Assembly (NCBI GenBank): GCA_003427395.1
Contig: BFEA01001140.1
Span: forward strand, 38,214-65,801
Source of the DNA: Chara braunii
Taxonomy: Eukaryota; Streptophyta; Charophyceae; Charales; Characeae
DNA: 27,588 nt
Reading direction: 5' to 3'
The first letter of the stretch is position 1; each line of letters starts with the position of its first letter. Position numbers and translations under genes: made by a program. Below are positions 9,490 through 20,239 of the stretch, piece by piece. The notes under the pieces were generated by a model that worked only from the letters and a program-made list of their open reading frames with translations, searched no databases and was not told the origin of the DNA.

Positions 9490-10720
9490 CCTCCCAGCCT
9501 TAGTGACCCAGTCAATCTGCACACAATACTGCTTTCCTCCCAACCTTCCCCCATATGCAACCCCTTTTGTTCACAATCTGCTTTCAGGGAACCAACAAAG
9601 TCTGAAGATGAAATTGCACACACATTCCTTTACTTAATCTGAGTTCAAATCCTGAAAGTCAAAACAAAGTCAAAGTACAGGATTCACGCCATATACTCAG
9701 CCAAACATAGAAAGGTATACAGGTAGGGGTTATGACTGGGTTTATAGAAGGAGTCAGGGAATTACCACTCAGTTTCCTGCCTCCAGGACTGGACTCCTCC
9801 TGGGTCCCGGCAGAGCTCCCACAATCGGTGGGGCAAACCTCCCACTGAGGCCTTGGCGCGGATTACGGGTTGCAACCCCGCCTACCGCCTTCCTCTCAGA
9901 ATCAGCAGACTAGACTTAGAGTAAGAGGGGTAGGAGATAGAAGGGTTTTAGTCTCTCAGATCCAAGAATGGTGCACTCAAACTCGCGTGAGAGGGCCTTG
10001 ATTTCCTCCTTTCACCTGAGGGCCCCGCAATGATGGCCAAGTACGCAGCCGCCCGTCAATCCTTAGTCAAACTGCCGACGTCAACCCCCTGGCGACTCCT
10101 CAATTCGCAGCACCACCCCTCCTCGCAGTTCAGCCACTCTCCCTACATTACACCTTCGCCCCTAACCAACGCCCAGCAGCCGCAGTGCATGCCAGTGCCA
10201 AACTTGCAGAGCGCCGGCCCCGCGAACTGCATATTTCGCAGGTTGCCGACCCTGCAGACCGTTGCCAACCAGGGTACGTGCCCCTTCCTTGTTCAACCCT
10301 CGCGGCCATGGCGCCACTTCCTCAGATCAATTGGTCAATCGTCCATATAGAATAGTCACTCTGAAACGACGGGCTGTGCAGCGAACACCTCGCACGTGGC
10401 CGTTGTGGTGCCGCAGCCCGACACAACACTAGTGTTTAACGCAGGCCTAGCGAAGGAGTTGTGGAGTACAGCGAGGCTTGCGATATTACAGTCCCATAGT
10501 AGCAGGATTTACCCAGTGCACCACAAAAACTCAGTGGAACACGGCTGCACTTGGGCACGACCACAACAGTATGCCGATCAAACTCGTTACCCACCAAGTT
10601 GGGCCTTAGAGTCACAGCTGCAGCAGTCTGAGGATCTAACCGGCAGCCGTACTTACAACTCGTACTGCAAATCCCGACAACGCAAGTTGCGGGCTGGTTT
10701 ATAGCCCAGAAGTAGCCTTA
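9490..10720. other. Non-coding stretch, no feature recognised
   Basis: I see no gene, RNA or repeat family here. Two + strand frames of about 100 codons (10030-10350, 10396-10704) have no recognisable motif and lie antisense to the element, so I treat them as chance. Confidence 0.5.
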
Positions 10721-12138
10721 CTAAGTCCCACACAGCTTGCCACACTCATCTACTCCTGTCTACTGCGAACAGCACCTTCCCACTCAGTCTACCAGGTCGC
10801 CTGATCACGACTTTTCTCCACTCATGCAGCTGTCTTCTTTCTGACTCGCTCTCCTCCACCCGCTCTGGCAGCTCCATCCGCTATCTCCAACTCCCCCTAT
10901 ACCGAATTCCCCTGGCGCATGTTTGTGCCTACCTCCATTACTCCTCCTTAGTCCCACCGCCAAACGAACGAGCTCCGTCCCTCCCGCTGCGCCCTGTCCG
11001 CCTCCCTCACCTCCTATCGTTTGCAACGTGCGGATGAATCTGGACGCCGATAGCGTCCGGGTTCATTCTGCTTTTCCACTTTCTGTCTGCTCCGCCACTT
11101 CGCCCTACCATGTCGGCCCTCGCTGCCCCGCTGCCAGCCCCGGCCTTTGCTCTACGCCCATCACTCACCCCCTCAACGTGCATGCACCTGGCCTGGCTAC
11201 CACGCCAGACTCTTTTCGCCCTTTCCCGTAACTCTCCACTCCGCCATAACTCGTGCACGTTTTCTCTTACAAACGCCCGCACTTGTACTTGCCACCCCGC
11301 GAGCAACGTCTCTCCCCCGTCTTAGCCTGTGAATGAATCCGGATGCAAATAGCGTCCGGGTGCATTCCCACTGCAGCCCGTTCCTCTGAGCTGGCTCCGC
11401 CTCGCTGCTCTGCCTTAGCTTAGCGCCCCGCCACACTCCTCCTCCGCAGCCGCCCTTCAGGCCGGCCCCGGCCCTCGAGCTGGCCCTCACCACGCTAATG
11501 TCCGTCGCCCCGCCATCGCTTTCCCCTTCTCCACCGGTGAGTGCACCTCGACGCTGACCCTCGTCCACGTTCCTCCGTCCCTCTCAACGCTCAGGCCCAT
11601 TCGTCACTCCGCCCGCCACTTCTCGCTCACTCCCTCATCTTCTCCCCGTCTATACCTTACCGTCCTACCGCCGCCCTCCTAGCGCGAGCCACCGTGGCAG
11701 CGCTTCCGCATGGCTCCCGCAGGAGTAAGTGGGCAGCCGGGCGCTGCCTCTCCATTTATACTCCTGGGGCTCACTGGTCTACCCGTTGCGTCCAGCCCCC
11801 GGTGTGCCCCGCCTGCTTGCCCCGCGCTGCCTGGCCAAACCCACCGCCCGTTGCCTCTCTCCTCATCTTCGCTCTACCACTGCTCCGCTTGGCTGCTTCG
11901 CGCATGTACCCAACACCGAAACTCCTCCGGGTTCATTCCCCCACTGACTAACTCCCTTCCTTCGCCCCTACTAACTACTGTCAGCTCCCCCGCTCGGTGC
12001 TACTCACCACCTGAATGCTAGCGCCCGCCGTCCCCCCCCTTGGCTCGCTGCAGCGCTCAGCCCTTCCGCCCGTTGTTGCGCATGGCTTGCTCCCTCCTGC
12101 TGCGTGTGCATCTGGCGGGATCCCCCGTCCAGATTCGC
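10721..12138. other. Pyrimidine-rich (+) region with degenerate ~300-bp repeats
   Basis: The + strand is dominated by C and T. Two hairpins of related sequence lie about 300 bp apart: GGACGC/GCGTCC at 11042-11058 with flanking ATGAA/TTCAT, and GGATGC/GCGTCC at 11341-11357 with flanking GAATG/CATTC. A third partial copy (CTCCGGGTTCATTC) is near 11925. Open frames in several phases result from the low stop density of the composition, so I do not call genes. Confidence 0.55.
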
Positions 12139-12187
12139 CCGTGCCATCCTTATGCAGGGCCCATGCTAATCTTCTCTGTATCGTTCC
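12139..12187 (-). pseudogene. U6 snRNA-like fragment fused to U2-like sequence
   Basis: Read on the minus strand from 12187, the sequence matches the central part of spliceosomal U6: GGAACGATACAGAGAAGATTAG and on through the GCATGG...CCTGC...AAGGATG block. The invariant ACAGAGA box is intact and the AGC of the catalytic region is present (in TTAGCATG). Similarity fades after about 12139. The U6 5' stem-loop and the normal 3' end are missing, so this is a fragment and not a U6 gene. It begins directly after a run of A and G residues (12188-12202) that joins it to a U2-like sequence. Confidence 0.85.
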
Positions 12188-12204
12188 CCCTTTTTTTTTT
12201 TTCT

Positions 12205-12291
12205 GTGTGGTCCGATCTACCACGGATCAGATATTAAACTGATCTGAACCGATACTACACTTGACCTTAGTCAGAAGGACGAGAAGGGCAT
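12205..12291 (-). pseudogene. U2 snRNA-like 5' half (copy 1)
   Basis: From 12291 downward the minus strand reads as the first ~87 nt of U2 snRNA: the CTTCTCG...CTAAG region of stem I, the branch-point recognition stretch with GTAGTA intact, stem-loop IIa (GATCAG/CTGATC) and a stem IIb (GTGGT/ACCAC). It stops just before the Sm-binding site, where an A-run begins. Compared with the common UAUCAG/CUGAUA stem IIa, both outermost bases have changed to a G-C pair, a compensatory change. Either it was copied from a genuine U2 variant of this organism or it evolved under pairing constraint. Truncation without Sm site argues against a working snRNA. Confidence 0.85.
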
Positions 12292-13229
12292 CTCGCCCCA
12301 ATTTTTAACGGATGTCCCGGAGGAGTCGACCGGGGCAATGCCCCGCGGCTCCCCCAAAGGCCACTCGGCCTCCCACCTTTGCGAATCTGCCCCCCCCTTC
12401 CGAGGCCGGATTCCGGTGCCTCATACAGCCTCAACCCTCCGGCGAGTGATCAGGCCCGCCCGTTTGCGGGCCTGGCGGCCGCAGGGCTGCTGGCACATCG
12501 CCAACCCCGCGGACAGGGCCCGCCACCTCACCCATAAGCAAAACCGAGGGGGATAACCTTGGCGGCCCTCGACCCCACAGGTCCCTTCCGCGACACTCCG
12601 CTGCAGCTACTGCGCCAACGCCTGCTGGCTTCGATCCCCGCTCCTCTGTATAGTCAACCTAGTGTCGTAACCTATAGGGCTAAGCCCAAGCCTGAAACCC
12701 ATCTCCGCGGAGTCCCATATGAGGCGGTGCGGTGCGGCGTTTTGGGCCAACAACCCAGCTGCGCGGCCCCCAGTGTCCGCGCCGGCTTGCTTATACCGTG
12801 CCATAATCACCCCGCGCGCCATCTTACAACACCCCGCTCACCGCGCGAAGTCGCGCCGTCGTTGCCGATGCCGTCGTCGGGGCCGTTCTCCGCACGCACG
12901 CTCGACTCGGTCAACGTTAGCCATTGAAAGAAAATATCTCATTTTTCCTAGTTTAATCAAGAGCAACCAAAAATAAAAACTTAGAGATAGGAATAAAAAT
13001 AAACAGACCGGCGCCCTGAGCCGGTTTCGTAATCAACATCACGAGATGAATCACGCGCGCCTTAAACCTGCGCGCCCACGCACTCTCTATACTAGCCAAC
13101 CAACTAGTCAATCGTAAATCACAGATGCGGCTGCGCCTAGCGCGGTATACTCAGACTTCAAACCAGAACCATTTTCTGTCGCTTGCAAAAACCAGCGCGG
13201 ATACCCTTGTAAGGGTATTCGTGCCGACA
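12205..13229 (-). repeat. 1-kb block duplicated at the right end of the nested element (copy 1)
   Basis: This segment matches 19216-20239 base for base with few gaps (offset ~7010) and about 5-6% differences by eye. Its right edge, CCGACA at 13229, is exactly the sequence that forms the right terminus of the nested element at 20239, so the block behaves as the U3-side of an LTR. It includes a short hairpin near that edge (ATACCC/GGGTAT, 13201-13218) and the U2-like sequence at the other end. Several + strand frames of 70-130 codons fall here but are not conserved as proteins between copies. Confidence 0.85.
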
Positions 13230-15636
13230 GCTTACCGGACCATATTAAGCGACGTCCCATCGCTTCGCCAAATCAGAAGCTATAAATTCATCCGCACTCC
13301 AAATGCTGACGAGAAAGGAACCAATCCGATTAGCCGACAGACTCAGGCTCGAGGCCTCCAACAATCTATGCCCACACAACTGTATGCCGCCAGGGTTTTA
13401 ACCTGGGTCTCCATTGTCCTAACACTAGGACGCCGGTGTATTACGCGTCGATACTACAGCATAAGCTCCAAAGGCCACCTCAAACCGTCCTCTCCCCGTC
13501 ATCCGAGACAAATGTCAGCCTCTCGTTGAGTGTCCCGGCGAGACTCTTTCTCGCAAGTAGAGTCATACTCAAGGACGCAGGCCTTAAATGAGACCTCGGA
13601 AGGCAGTCTCGCCTCCCTCGCAAAAATCCTCACGATCAAACGTATATATATACATACATAAATTTCCTCTCAACTCTTTCTGCAGTCTAGTACAGAAATG
13701 CTAGGTCTCCATCCTGGCCCACCATAGTCTGGTTGATCGAGCCAGATCTACGGCCTATGGCATTGTTATCTTAACGGCAGTTCCTTTGGTTGGTTGTGCA
13801 ACGATAGGTTTTCTCCTGATAAGCATTCAATCAGGACTACCCAAAGTCTCAACTCATATTCCCCGCCACCCCACCGGAGTAATTTCCCTGGGGCGTGCAT
13901 AACCCCTTAAACTTTTACCCCGTTGGTAGACATGGGTCCGCAGTCAGGTTGTGTTGGCTTGCAGTCATCCAATAGGGGTTGCGCCCTAGAGGTGCTAACC
14001 TTTACCGTTTAGCTTGGTATTCCTCAATATGCCTTGGGATTAGCATAAGTGTCTAGACGGTGCGTCGCAAAACAGACCACAGGCCCATTGCGGGACTACG
14101 CAGGGGTCTGTCTCACTTTTAAAGGCGTTTACCAGCTCCCTATGGGACGACATAGAAAGCATGGCCCCTTTTCACAATCACAAACAGGTTCACCGCCAGG
14201 CTCATACACAAGGTCGTGGCCCGCTGACTTGATCANAGANAACAGACCACACATCCCACNACTATGCACNGACTNGCGANCTNCTNNGTTCCACCAATGA
14301 TCCAATCTGTAATTGTGGTTCCTCTCGTCAGACTTTATCAACTCAAANTTNGNTTACNATNCCCTTAAATTTGTTAACCACCTTTCATACGAAGGAGGTC
14401 CCTCCCAATAGGTCTCCCANCNATCCCTCTCTTNCTAGGATGNNCTATCACGCGACCCTTTTTAAAACACCTTCCTTTGGAAGNTGNGTCTTCCAACAAA
14501 CAACATTACCACCTTCCTTAATCTGGAGGGGTCTCAACCATAAGACAACTCAAACCGAGAGGCCTACTTATGGGTCCTCTCCACAGCCCATCCCCGAAAC
14601 AACTCAACCGGGGGACCTGCTTATGGGCCCTTTTCGCAACCTACTCATAAAACATCCGGCATGGTAAGTACTTGAGCCTCAAAGACTTGCAAAATCCCTT
14701 AGGATTCTCACCCTTTCACAATAACAGACTGCACTCCCTCCCCTTATACTCGACCCCGTCCTGCTTGTAGGCAGACCGCACGAGTATACCGAAGAGTAGA
14801 CAGTTCACATCCATTTAATCTCATAAAGTCCACACAATCCAATACACATGAGATGTATCTCACTCATCTCTCACACAAAGCCATCATACATCAGGATAAA
14901 CCACACATGTGAGAGTGATTGTGATCGTCATATACAAAAGATAGTCTCAGATAAAGCCCCAACTCAATATATATACAGGGGCACAACACCCCAACTCAGG
15001 CGCGAGCCAAATGTTCTCGGGTTATATATATATACACTCGGAGTTGAACAATCTCAACTCAAATCATCACCGGTATCACACAAGAACAACACGGTCTCCG
15101 TGACTAAAGCTCAAACTAAAACAGTTTGATTAGGTTGTAGCCTCACCCCTCAATCCAGAGGGACCTAAGTAATTCCAGACATATCCAGATATCCAAGGAC
15201 AGGTAAGACTAGAAGTCATTCGTACAGAGGTCTTACAACTGCCTCCCTAGGCTAGAAAGCCTATCTCCCACACGCTGAGGTTTCCTCCCGCGCCTATACC
15301 GTCATTCAATTGGGGTTCCTCTTGCCTACAATTGAAGTCACCTTACCGGACCATAATTGCGAAATCCCCTTCCCTCTGTACGCTGTGCCTATCCGCAGCA
15401 GCTATATAATTGGGATTTTTCGCTTATACCTACGGTCTACGTAAATTTTCAGGCCCTTCTCACCCAAACCTGCCTCCTTCACAACTCATCATTGTAACCC
15501 TTCTTGATACATCCTGTCGACCAACACATAGGGGCTCAGTCTGTACAATTGGTGGCCCTACCACTTTGACCCTTACCTTCACCTATGTGTACATTGTCTA
15601 CGAAAGACACACCCTAGCAGGATATATGGACACTTC
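13230..15636. other. Non-coding interior with ambiguous bases
   Basis: No gene is recognised. Bases marked N cluster at 14236-14487, suggesting an unresolved or heterogeneous assembly patch. A 14-bp string (CTTACCGGACCATA) at 13231-13244 recurs near 15343-15356 with loosely similar flanks, hinting at an old internal duplication. A perfect 8-bp inverted pair (TTCAATTG/CAATTGAA) lies near 15306-15337. Confidence 0.5.
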
Positions 15637-16311
15637 CTATCGGCCAACTGCGGCGCGAACCCCCTCCCAGTCTACAGCTCCCTCGTTTGGGTCGTGCGAA
15701 TTTGCATAAGTATCCACTACATTAGCCAGGTTCCTGAGTTCCTGGCTATGGGGCAAGAACCTTCGGTCCAGGTACAACCCATTTACCAAATCGCACGTAT
15801 ACCTTGCATATCCCCATTCTCGCACCTTCACGGCAGCTTCTGCAGCAGCTTCCACCCTCGCTTGTCCTCCAAAATGTGCCTCTACCATGAATTGTGGTAG
15901 AAAAACTCGCAATGGGGCTGAGGGAAGCACAAACACTTCAGCATGCTTGACCTCTACACGGGTCTCCACCTGCTCCTCTCCCTCCTGGACCCTGTCATTC
16001 GTCCATTTTGCCGCAGCTTGCTCAGCTACCCTCAAAGGTCCCGCCAACAGGCTCCCATGCCCAAGTGCCAATTCAATCCCATGTACGGCCCTAAACGAGG
16101 AAGACGCATACAAAGTCACCCTTACGATCGCGCAGTCCCGATTATCATCAAACCCGGACTCGATCCAGGCAAAAATACCCTTGCCTATCGGTGCGCTCCA
16201 CCAGGAAGAGATGTACTCTCCCTCCCTGACTCGCCTCGGCTGAGAAATCTCAGGCACATCTTCACCTTTGACACGCAGCATCAAACTGGGATCATCCTTT
16301 GCATAAGGCAT
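15637..16311 (-). CDS. Unrecognised 224-aa ORF on the sense strand of the nested element
   Basis: This is the longest intact frame inside the nested element and it lies on the same strand as the primer site, about 2.3 kb downstream of it. The predicted protein is mixed in composition with few low-complexity runs, rich in Ala, Val, Glu and Arg. It has a Trp-Trp near residue 37, an Ala/Glu-rich probable helix around residues 155-170, and no cysteine cluster, signal peptide or membrane span. The frame is open for about a dozen codons before the ATG. I recognise no family; it could be a divergent gag-like relic, a captured host exon or a chance frame. Neighbouring sequence has no partner genes. 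Confidence 0.4.
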   Translation of the reverse strand: MPYAKDDPSLMLRVKGEDVPEISQPRRVREGEYISSWWSAPIGKGIFAWIESGFDDNRDCAIVRVTLYASSSFRAVHGIELALGHGSLLAGPLRVAEQAAAKWTNDRVQEGEEQVETRVEVKHAEVFVLPSAPLRVFLPQFMVEAHFGGQARVEAAAEAAVKVREWGYARYTCDLVNGLYLDRRFLPHSQELRNLANVVDTYANSHDPNEGAVDWEGVRAAVGR

Positions 16312-18630
16312 CCTGAGTTGCCTCTGCTCCAGTCTGGGTTCTGTCCATCACAGAAAAACGTCCAGCATGCGCCTTCCGTTATTCTATTGGCAATCATACT
16401 CCACCATCTGATCTCTAAACCTTATCCTCAGACCATCTTCTCCTAGAACCATTCACTTCCAGTGTTTGCGACCGCCCAACCTAGTAAGATATCGACGGTA
16501 ATATACCATGGTAATAATCCTTTCACAAACACCGACTTCCTAATGGTGACTATTCATACGACATGGTACATTACTCAAGTAATGGATGCCATTGACACCC
16601 TGCTAAAAATCATCCCGATACTTATTGCATACGCACGTAGAAAGTCTATCCAAACAATCGGTTGTACCGAAGGGAGCCCTTCACACAAATACCCATCGGC
16701 AGTAGAACACCAAACACCCATTGATAAGCCCTCACACGATAACTCAGACGTTAATCAGATATCACTTTTACCGCCCAAGGATGATACAATATACACGTCA
16801 TATGGGCAGGCACCCCAAACATCAACCCAAAATGCAGCACAACCCATAGTAACTAGGATATACTTGTAACCACGACCACAACATAGCAGGCACAACTCAT
16901 TACCAGGGGTTGTAACTGAAGACCACGATATGCTTTATATATAACAACATAAAGCCGACCCAGCTGCCAGTCATATAACAAGATAACTCTCAAAATGTAT
17001 CTTAGTTTATTCAAGACAGAATAAGACTGACAATGAGCAATTAGCATGATACAATTGTTACCCCCTTCATCTCTTAAGCGAAGCATATAGTGCAGGGGGG
17101 CGGTGTAATCCTCTTGGGATAACATCTTGACTCCTGAGCCCCGCTCTAAAGATCAAGCCTCACCGCGATCCTCTCTGATTTCAGCGCCTGCACCTCACTG
17201 AGCCTAATCATGGTCAGATGGTCAGCCCCATTCATACCTGTCAGGACAACAGATAGCGAGTCCGTGCCCTTGCAAATACGATGGCCCTGCTTAATGCGAG
17301 ACGAACCCAGATCACTACTCCTGGACCGCTCTCACTAATCAGCAGTTGTTCCACCTGGCCATCACAGCCTCAGTGAGGTAGCAAGCCCTTTCCTCCTTTC
17401 TCAACAGAGAGTGTAGTTACTCTCTCATTACAAGACAGACAACAACACCCCACTAATAGACCAGGAACATAGTTCCGGCGTGGGTCTCACTATCAGCTTC
17501 GAGACTAATAACCGCTTCCTTAAGTCTCATCGAGGGAGTAACAACTCAAGAATGCACTTCCGCTAGGGACAAACTATACACGCCGACTAACTCCTTTTCG
17601 GAAGAACCACCTTCCACAGAAGTAAGTCACCCCATTCACCCCTGGTCCCATGCCAGGCGTGGGTTTCATGCAAAATTTATGTCCCCGTGAAAGACAATTC
17701 ATACATACACCACCAATCAAACAACATACAAAACACAATGGATATGGAGACAACCAAACAACCAATCATAAATGCCATGCATATATCACATATAATTTAC
17801 ACATAGGCTTCTCTTTGGACTAGCCAGACCGCTATCCTGGTGGCCACTACTTGTCGAACTCTATCGATAGTTAGCCAGGCAGTTTACAAGCGACTCAAAT
17901 CATCACCAGTTCAAATTATCGACGAGTCTAAGCATTGTACTGGTCATAGTACCTATCACACCACAACCCAGCCTGGGCTCAAGGAAATATTCTTACACTC
18001 CGCACTTTATCAATTATCCTCTCATCCATGCCGCGCTCATATCGACAACTTTTTCTAAAGCAGGGATCATATGACTAGTGCAGATGCTCCATCTTAGCTT
18101 GACCATCGCCCAAGGCAGGCTCGACACACCAAACCCGTAATAAGTCAATTAGCCTTGGATTCCAATCATAGGCATACTTAGTAATGCCCACGCCACCTTA
18201 CTCGCTCCTAGCCGAATCGAGCCCGCAAGCCTTACCCGAAAAATGGCGTTTCAACCCCATTTAATCGCATACTAGATGGTGCGCACAGTCCCTAATCACG
18301 GCGCCTATCAATCTCAAGCAACCCTTACTGCACCCCTCAAACCCCACTCACGGAATTAATTCTCGCTTCATGCCTTATCCAATACCATATGCAATCATTC
18401 GCTCCTCCTACCCCAATCAATAGAGCAAATGCGGTCCTTCCCCGCAGATTATCAGCCTGCCTCGAATCAGGGCTCGACTTCTAAGTACCTCTAAGTCTTT
18501 ACAGTACTTCCAACGATACTCAAAATATTAGCCAATCGCTCATACGAGTCTACCAAGACTTCTCACTTGCCTATTTCTCAGTTTCATACCCGGATGTCGT
18601 TCCACCAGGGACAACGGTAGGGAGCGGTTA
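16312..18630. other. Non-coding leader side of the nested element
   Basis: No gene, RNA or clear repeat is recognised between the ORF and the primer site. Open frames are short and lack family motifs. In sense orientation this would be the untranslated leader, long for an LTR element. Confidence 0.5.
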
Positions 18631-18648
18631 TCCCCGACAACGGCGCCA
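18631..18648 (-). other. Primer-binding site of the nested element
   Basis: On the minus strand the sequence is TGGCGCCGTTGTCGGGGA, a primer site type (TGGCGCC start complementary to the tRNA CCA end) widely seen in plant Athila-like and other gypsy elements. Two bases (GG) separate it from the LTR end CGACA at 18651. Spacing and orientation are canonical, so the 5' LTR lies to the right and the element runs right to left. Confidence 0.88.
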
Positions 18649-19193
18649 CCTGTCGAGCGCATCAGTCCGACTCCGCACGCGGCAGCGCGGGACCCTCTCG
18701 GCCGCGTCACGCAGGAGTTGGATCAACCTCGTCACGGACACACAAATGGAGCTTCCTTAGGCCGCNNCGGCCGAGTGCGCCAGCCATACCTCTCGCAAGC
18801 CCCTACGACACGATAGGGCCTACGCGAGGCACAACTTACCTCCACCTTACGGGAGTTGTCACCTCCCTTCAGTGGGCGTATCCCCCCCGAGCTACCGGTC
18901 CACCTCTGCGATTGCAATTGATTAGCTTTCCTATTGTGGACTGGTAGCTCGGCTGGGATACGCCCACCGAAGGGAGGTGACAGCTCCCGTAAGGTGGAGG
19001 TAAGTTGTGCCTCGCGTAGGCCCTATCCTGTCGTAGGAGCTTACGAGAGGTATGGCTGGCGCACTCGGCCGGAGCGGCCTAAGGAAGCTCCATTTGTGTG
19101 TCTGTGACGAGGTTGATCCAACTCCTGCGTGACACGGCCGAGAGGGTCCCGCGCTGCCGCGTGCGGCGCCGGACCGATGCGCTCGACAGGTGG
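18646..19193. repeat. 548-bp palindrome (fold-back) within the 5' LTR of the nested element
   Basis: Arms 18651-18903 and 18936-19188 are both 253 nt and reverse complements with few differences. The complementarity extends five more bases on each side: CCACC at 18646-18650 and GGTGG at 19189-19193. A 32-nt spacer (18904-18935) separates the arms. The same arm occurs singly at 6184-6436, where the spacer follows in the opposite orientation. The outer arm therefore contains the LTR terminus plus the first five bases of the GG-TGG primer-site junction, inverted. Confidence 0.93.
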
Positions 19194-19214
19194 TTTCAAC
19201 CCCTTTTCTTTTTA

Positions 19215-19302
19215 TGTGTGGTCCGATCTACCACGGATCAGATATTAAACTGATCTGAACCGATACAACACTTGACCTTGGTCAGAAGGCCGAGAAGGGC
19301 AT
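19215..19302 (-). pseudogene. U2 snRNA-like 5' half (copy 2)
   Basis: Same truncated U2-like segment as at 12205-12291, with the same end point after stem IIb and the same compensatory G-C pair in stem IIa. The branch-point recognition GTAGTA has become GTTGTA. After the truncation the minus strand continues TAAAAAGAAAAGGGG and then the palindrome; there is no U6-like sequence here. Confidence 0.85.
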
Positions 19303-20239
19303 CTCGCCCCAATTTTTAACGGATGTCCCGAAGAACTCGACCGGGGCAATGCCCCGCGGCTCCCCCAAAAGCCAGTCGACCTCCCACCTTCGCGAATCTG
19401 CCCCCCCCTTCCGAGGCCGGATTCCGGTGCCTCATACAGCCTTAACTCTCCGGCGAGCGCTCAGGCCCGCCCGTTTGCGGGTCGGGCGGCCGCAGGGCTG
19501 CTGGCACATCGCCAACCCCGCGGACTGGGCCCGCCACCGCACCCATAAGCAAAACTGAGGGGGATAGCCTTGGCGGCCCTCGACCCCACAGGTCCCTTCC
19601 GCGACGCTCCGCTGCAGCTACTGCGCTAACGCCTGTTGGCCTCGATCCCCGCTCCTCTGTATCGTCAACCTTGTGCCGTAAGCTATAGGGCTAAGCCCAA
19701 GCCTGAAACCCATCTCCGCGGAGTCCCATATGAGGCGGTGCGGCGCGGCGTTTTGGGTCAAAAACCCAGCTGCGCGGCCCCCGGTGCCCACACCGGCTTG
19801 CTTATACTGTGCCATAATCACCCCGCGCATCATCCTACGACACCCCGCTCACCGCCCGAAGTCACGCCGTCGTTGCCGGTACCGTCGTCGGGGCCGTTCT
19901 CCGCACGCACGCTCGACTCGGTCAACGTTAGCCATTGAAAGAAAATATTTCCTTTTTCCTAGTTTAATCAAGAGCAACCAAAAATAAAAACTTAGAGATA
20001 GGAATAAAAATAAACAGACCGGTGCCCCGAGCCGGTTTCGTAATCAACGTCAGGAGACGAATCACGCGCGCCTTAAACCTGCGCGCCCACGCACTCTCTA
20101 TACTAGCCAACCAACCAGTCAATCGTAAATCACAGACGCGGCCGCGCCTAGCGCGGTATACTCAGACTTCAAACCAGAACCATTTTCTGTCGCTTGCAAA
20201 AACCAGCGTGGATACCCTTGTAAGGGTATTCGCGCCGAC
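19216..20239 (-). repeat. 1-kb block, copy 2: 5' terminus of the nested element
   Basis: Matches 12205-13229. On the sense (minus) strand it begins TGTCGG at 20239 next to the AGCGC duplication, and together with the palindrome makes a 1589-bp LTR-like end (20239-18651) that is followed by the primer site. Confidence 0.85.

Larger units (their letters stand above)
6184..20239 (-). mobile_element. Nested ~14-kb non-coding LTR-type retroelement (LARD-like)
   Basis: The element starts TGTCGAGCGC and ends GCGCCGACA, giving TGTCG...CGACA termini, and is flanked by AGCGC duplications. The terminal sequence blocks occur twice in the same orientation: 6184-6436 matches 18651-18903, and 12205-13229 matches 19216-20239. 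A primer-binding site at 18648-18631 makes the minus strand the sense strand, so the right end is the 5' LTR side. No gag, protease, RT or integrase could be recognised in the interior. Size, LTR features and lack of coding capacity fit large retrotransposon derivatives that depend on enzymes from other elements. The two LTR-like ends are very unequal (about 1.6 kb on the right; either 1.0 or 7.0 kb on the left depending on the model), so the internal boundaries remain open. Confidence 0.8.

Noticed and set aside
10030-10704. Two + strand frames of about 100 codons
   Set aside because: They are antisense to the element, show no domain and lie in sequence with no codon structure.
12205-12291. 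Functional U2 snRNA gene
   Set aside because: It ends before the Sm site and 3' stem-loops, and the upstream sequence shows no recognisable snRNA promoter element at the expected distance.
12338-13529. Several + strand frames in the 1-kb duplicated block
   Set aside because: Differences between the two copies do not spare codons; the GC-rich composition alone gives open frames.
15943-16446. 167-codon frame on the + strand
   Set aside because: It overlaps the 224-codon sense ORF on the opposite strand and has no family motif; best explained as its shadow.
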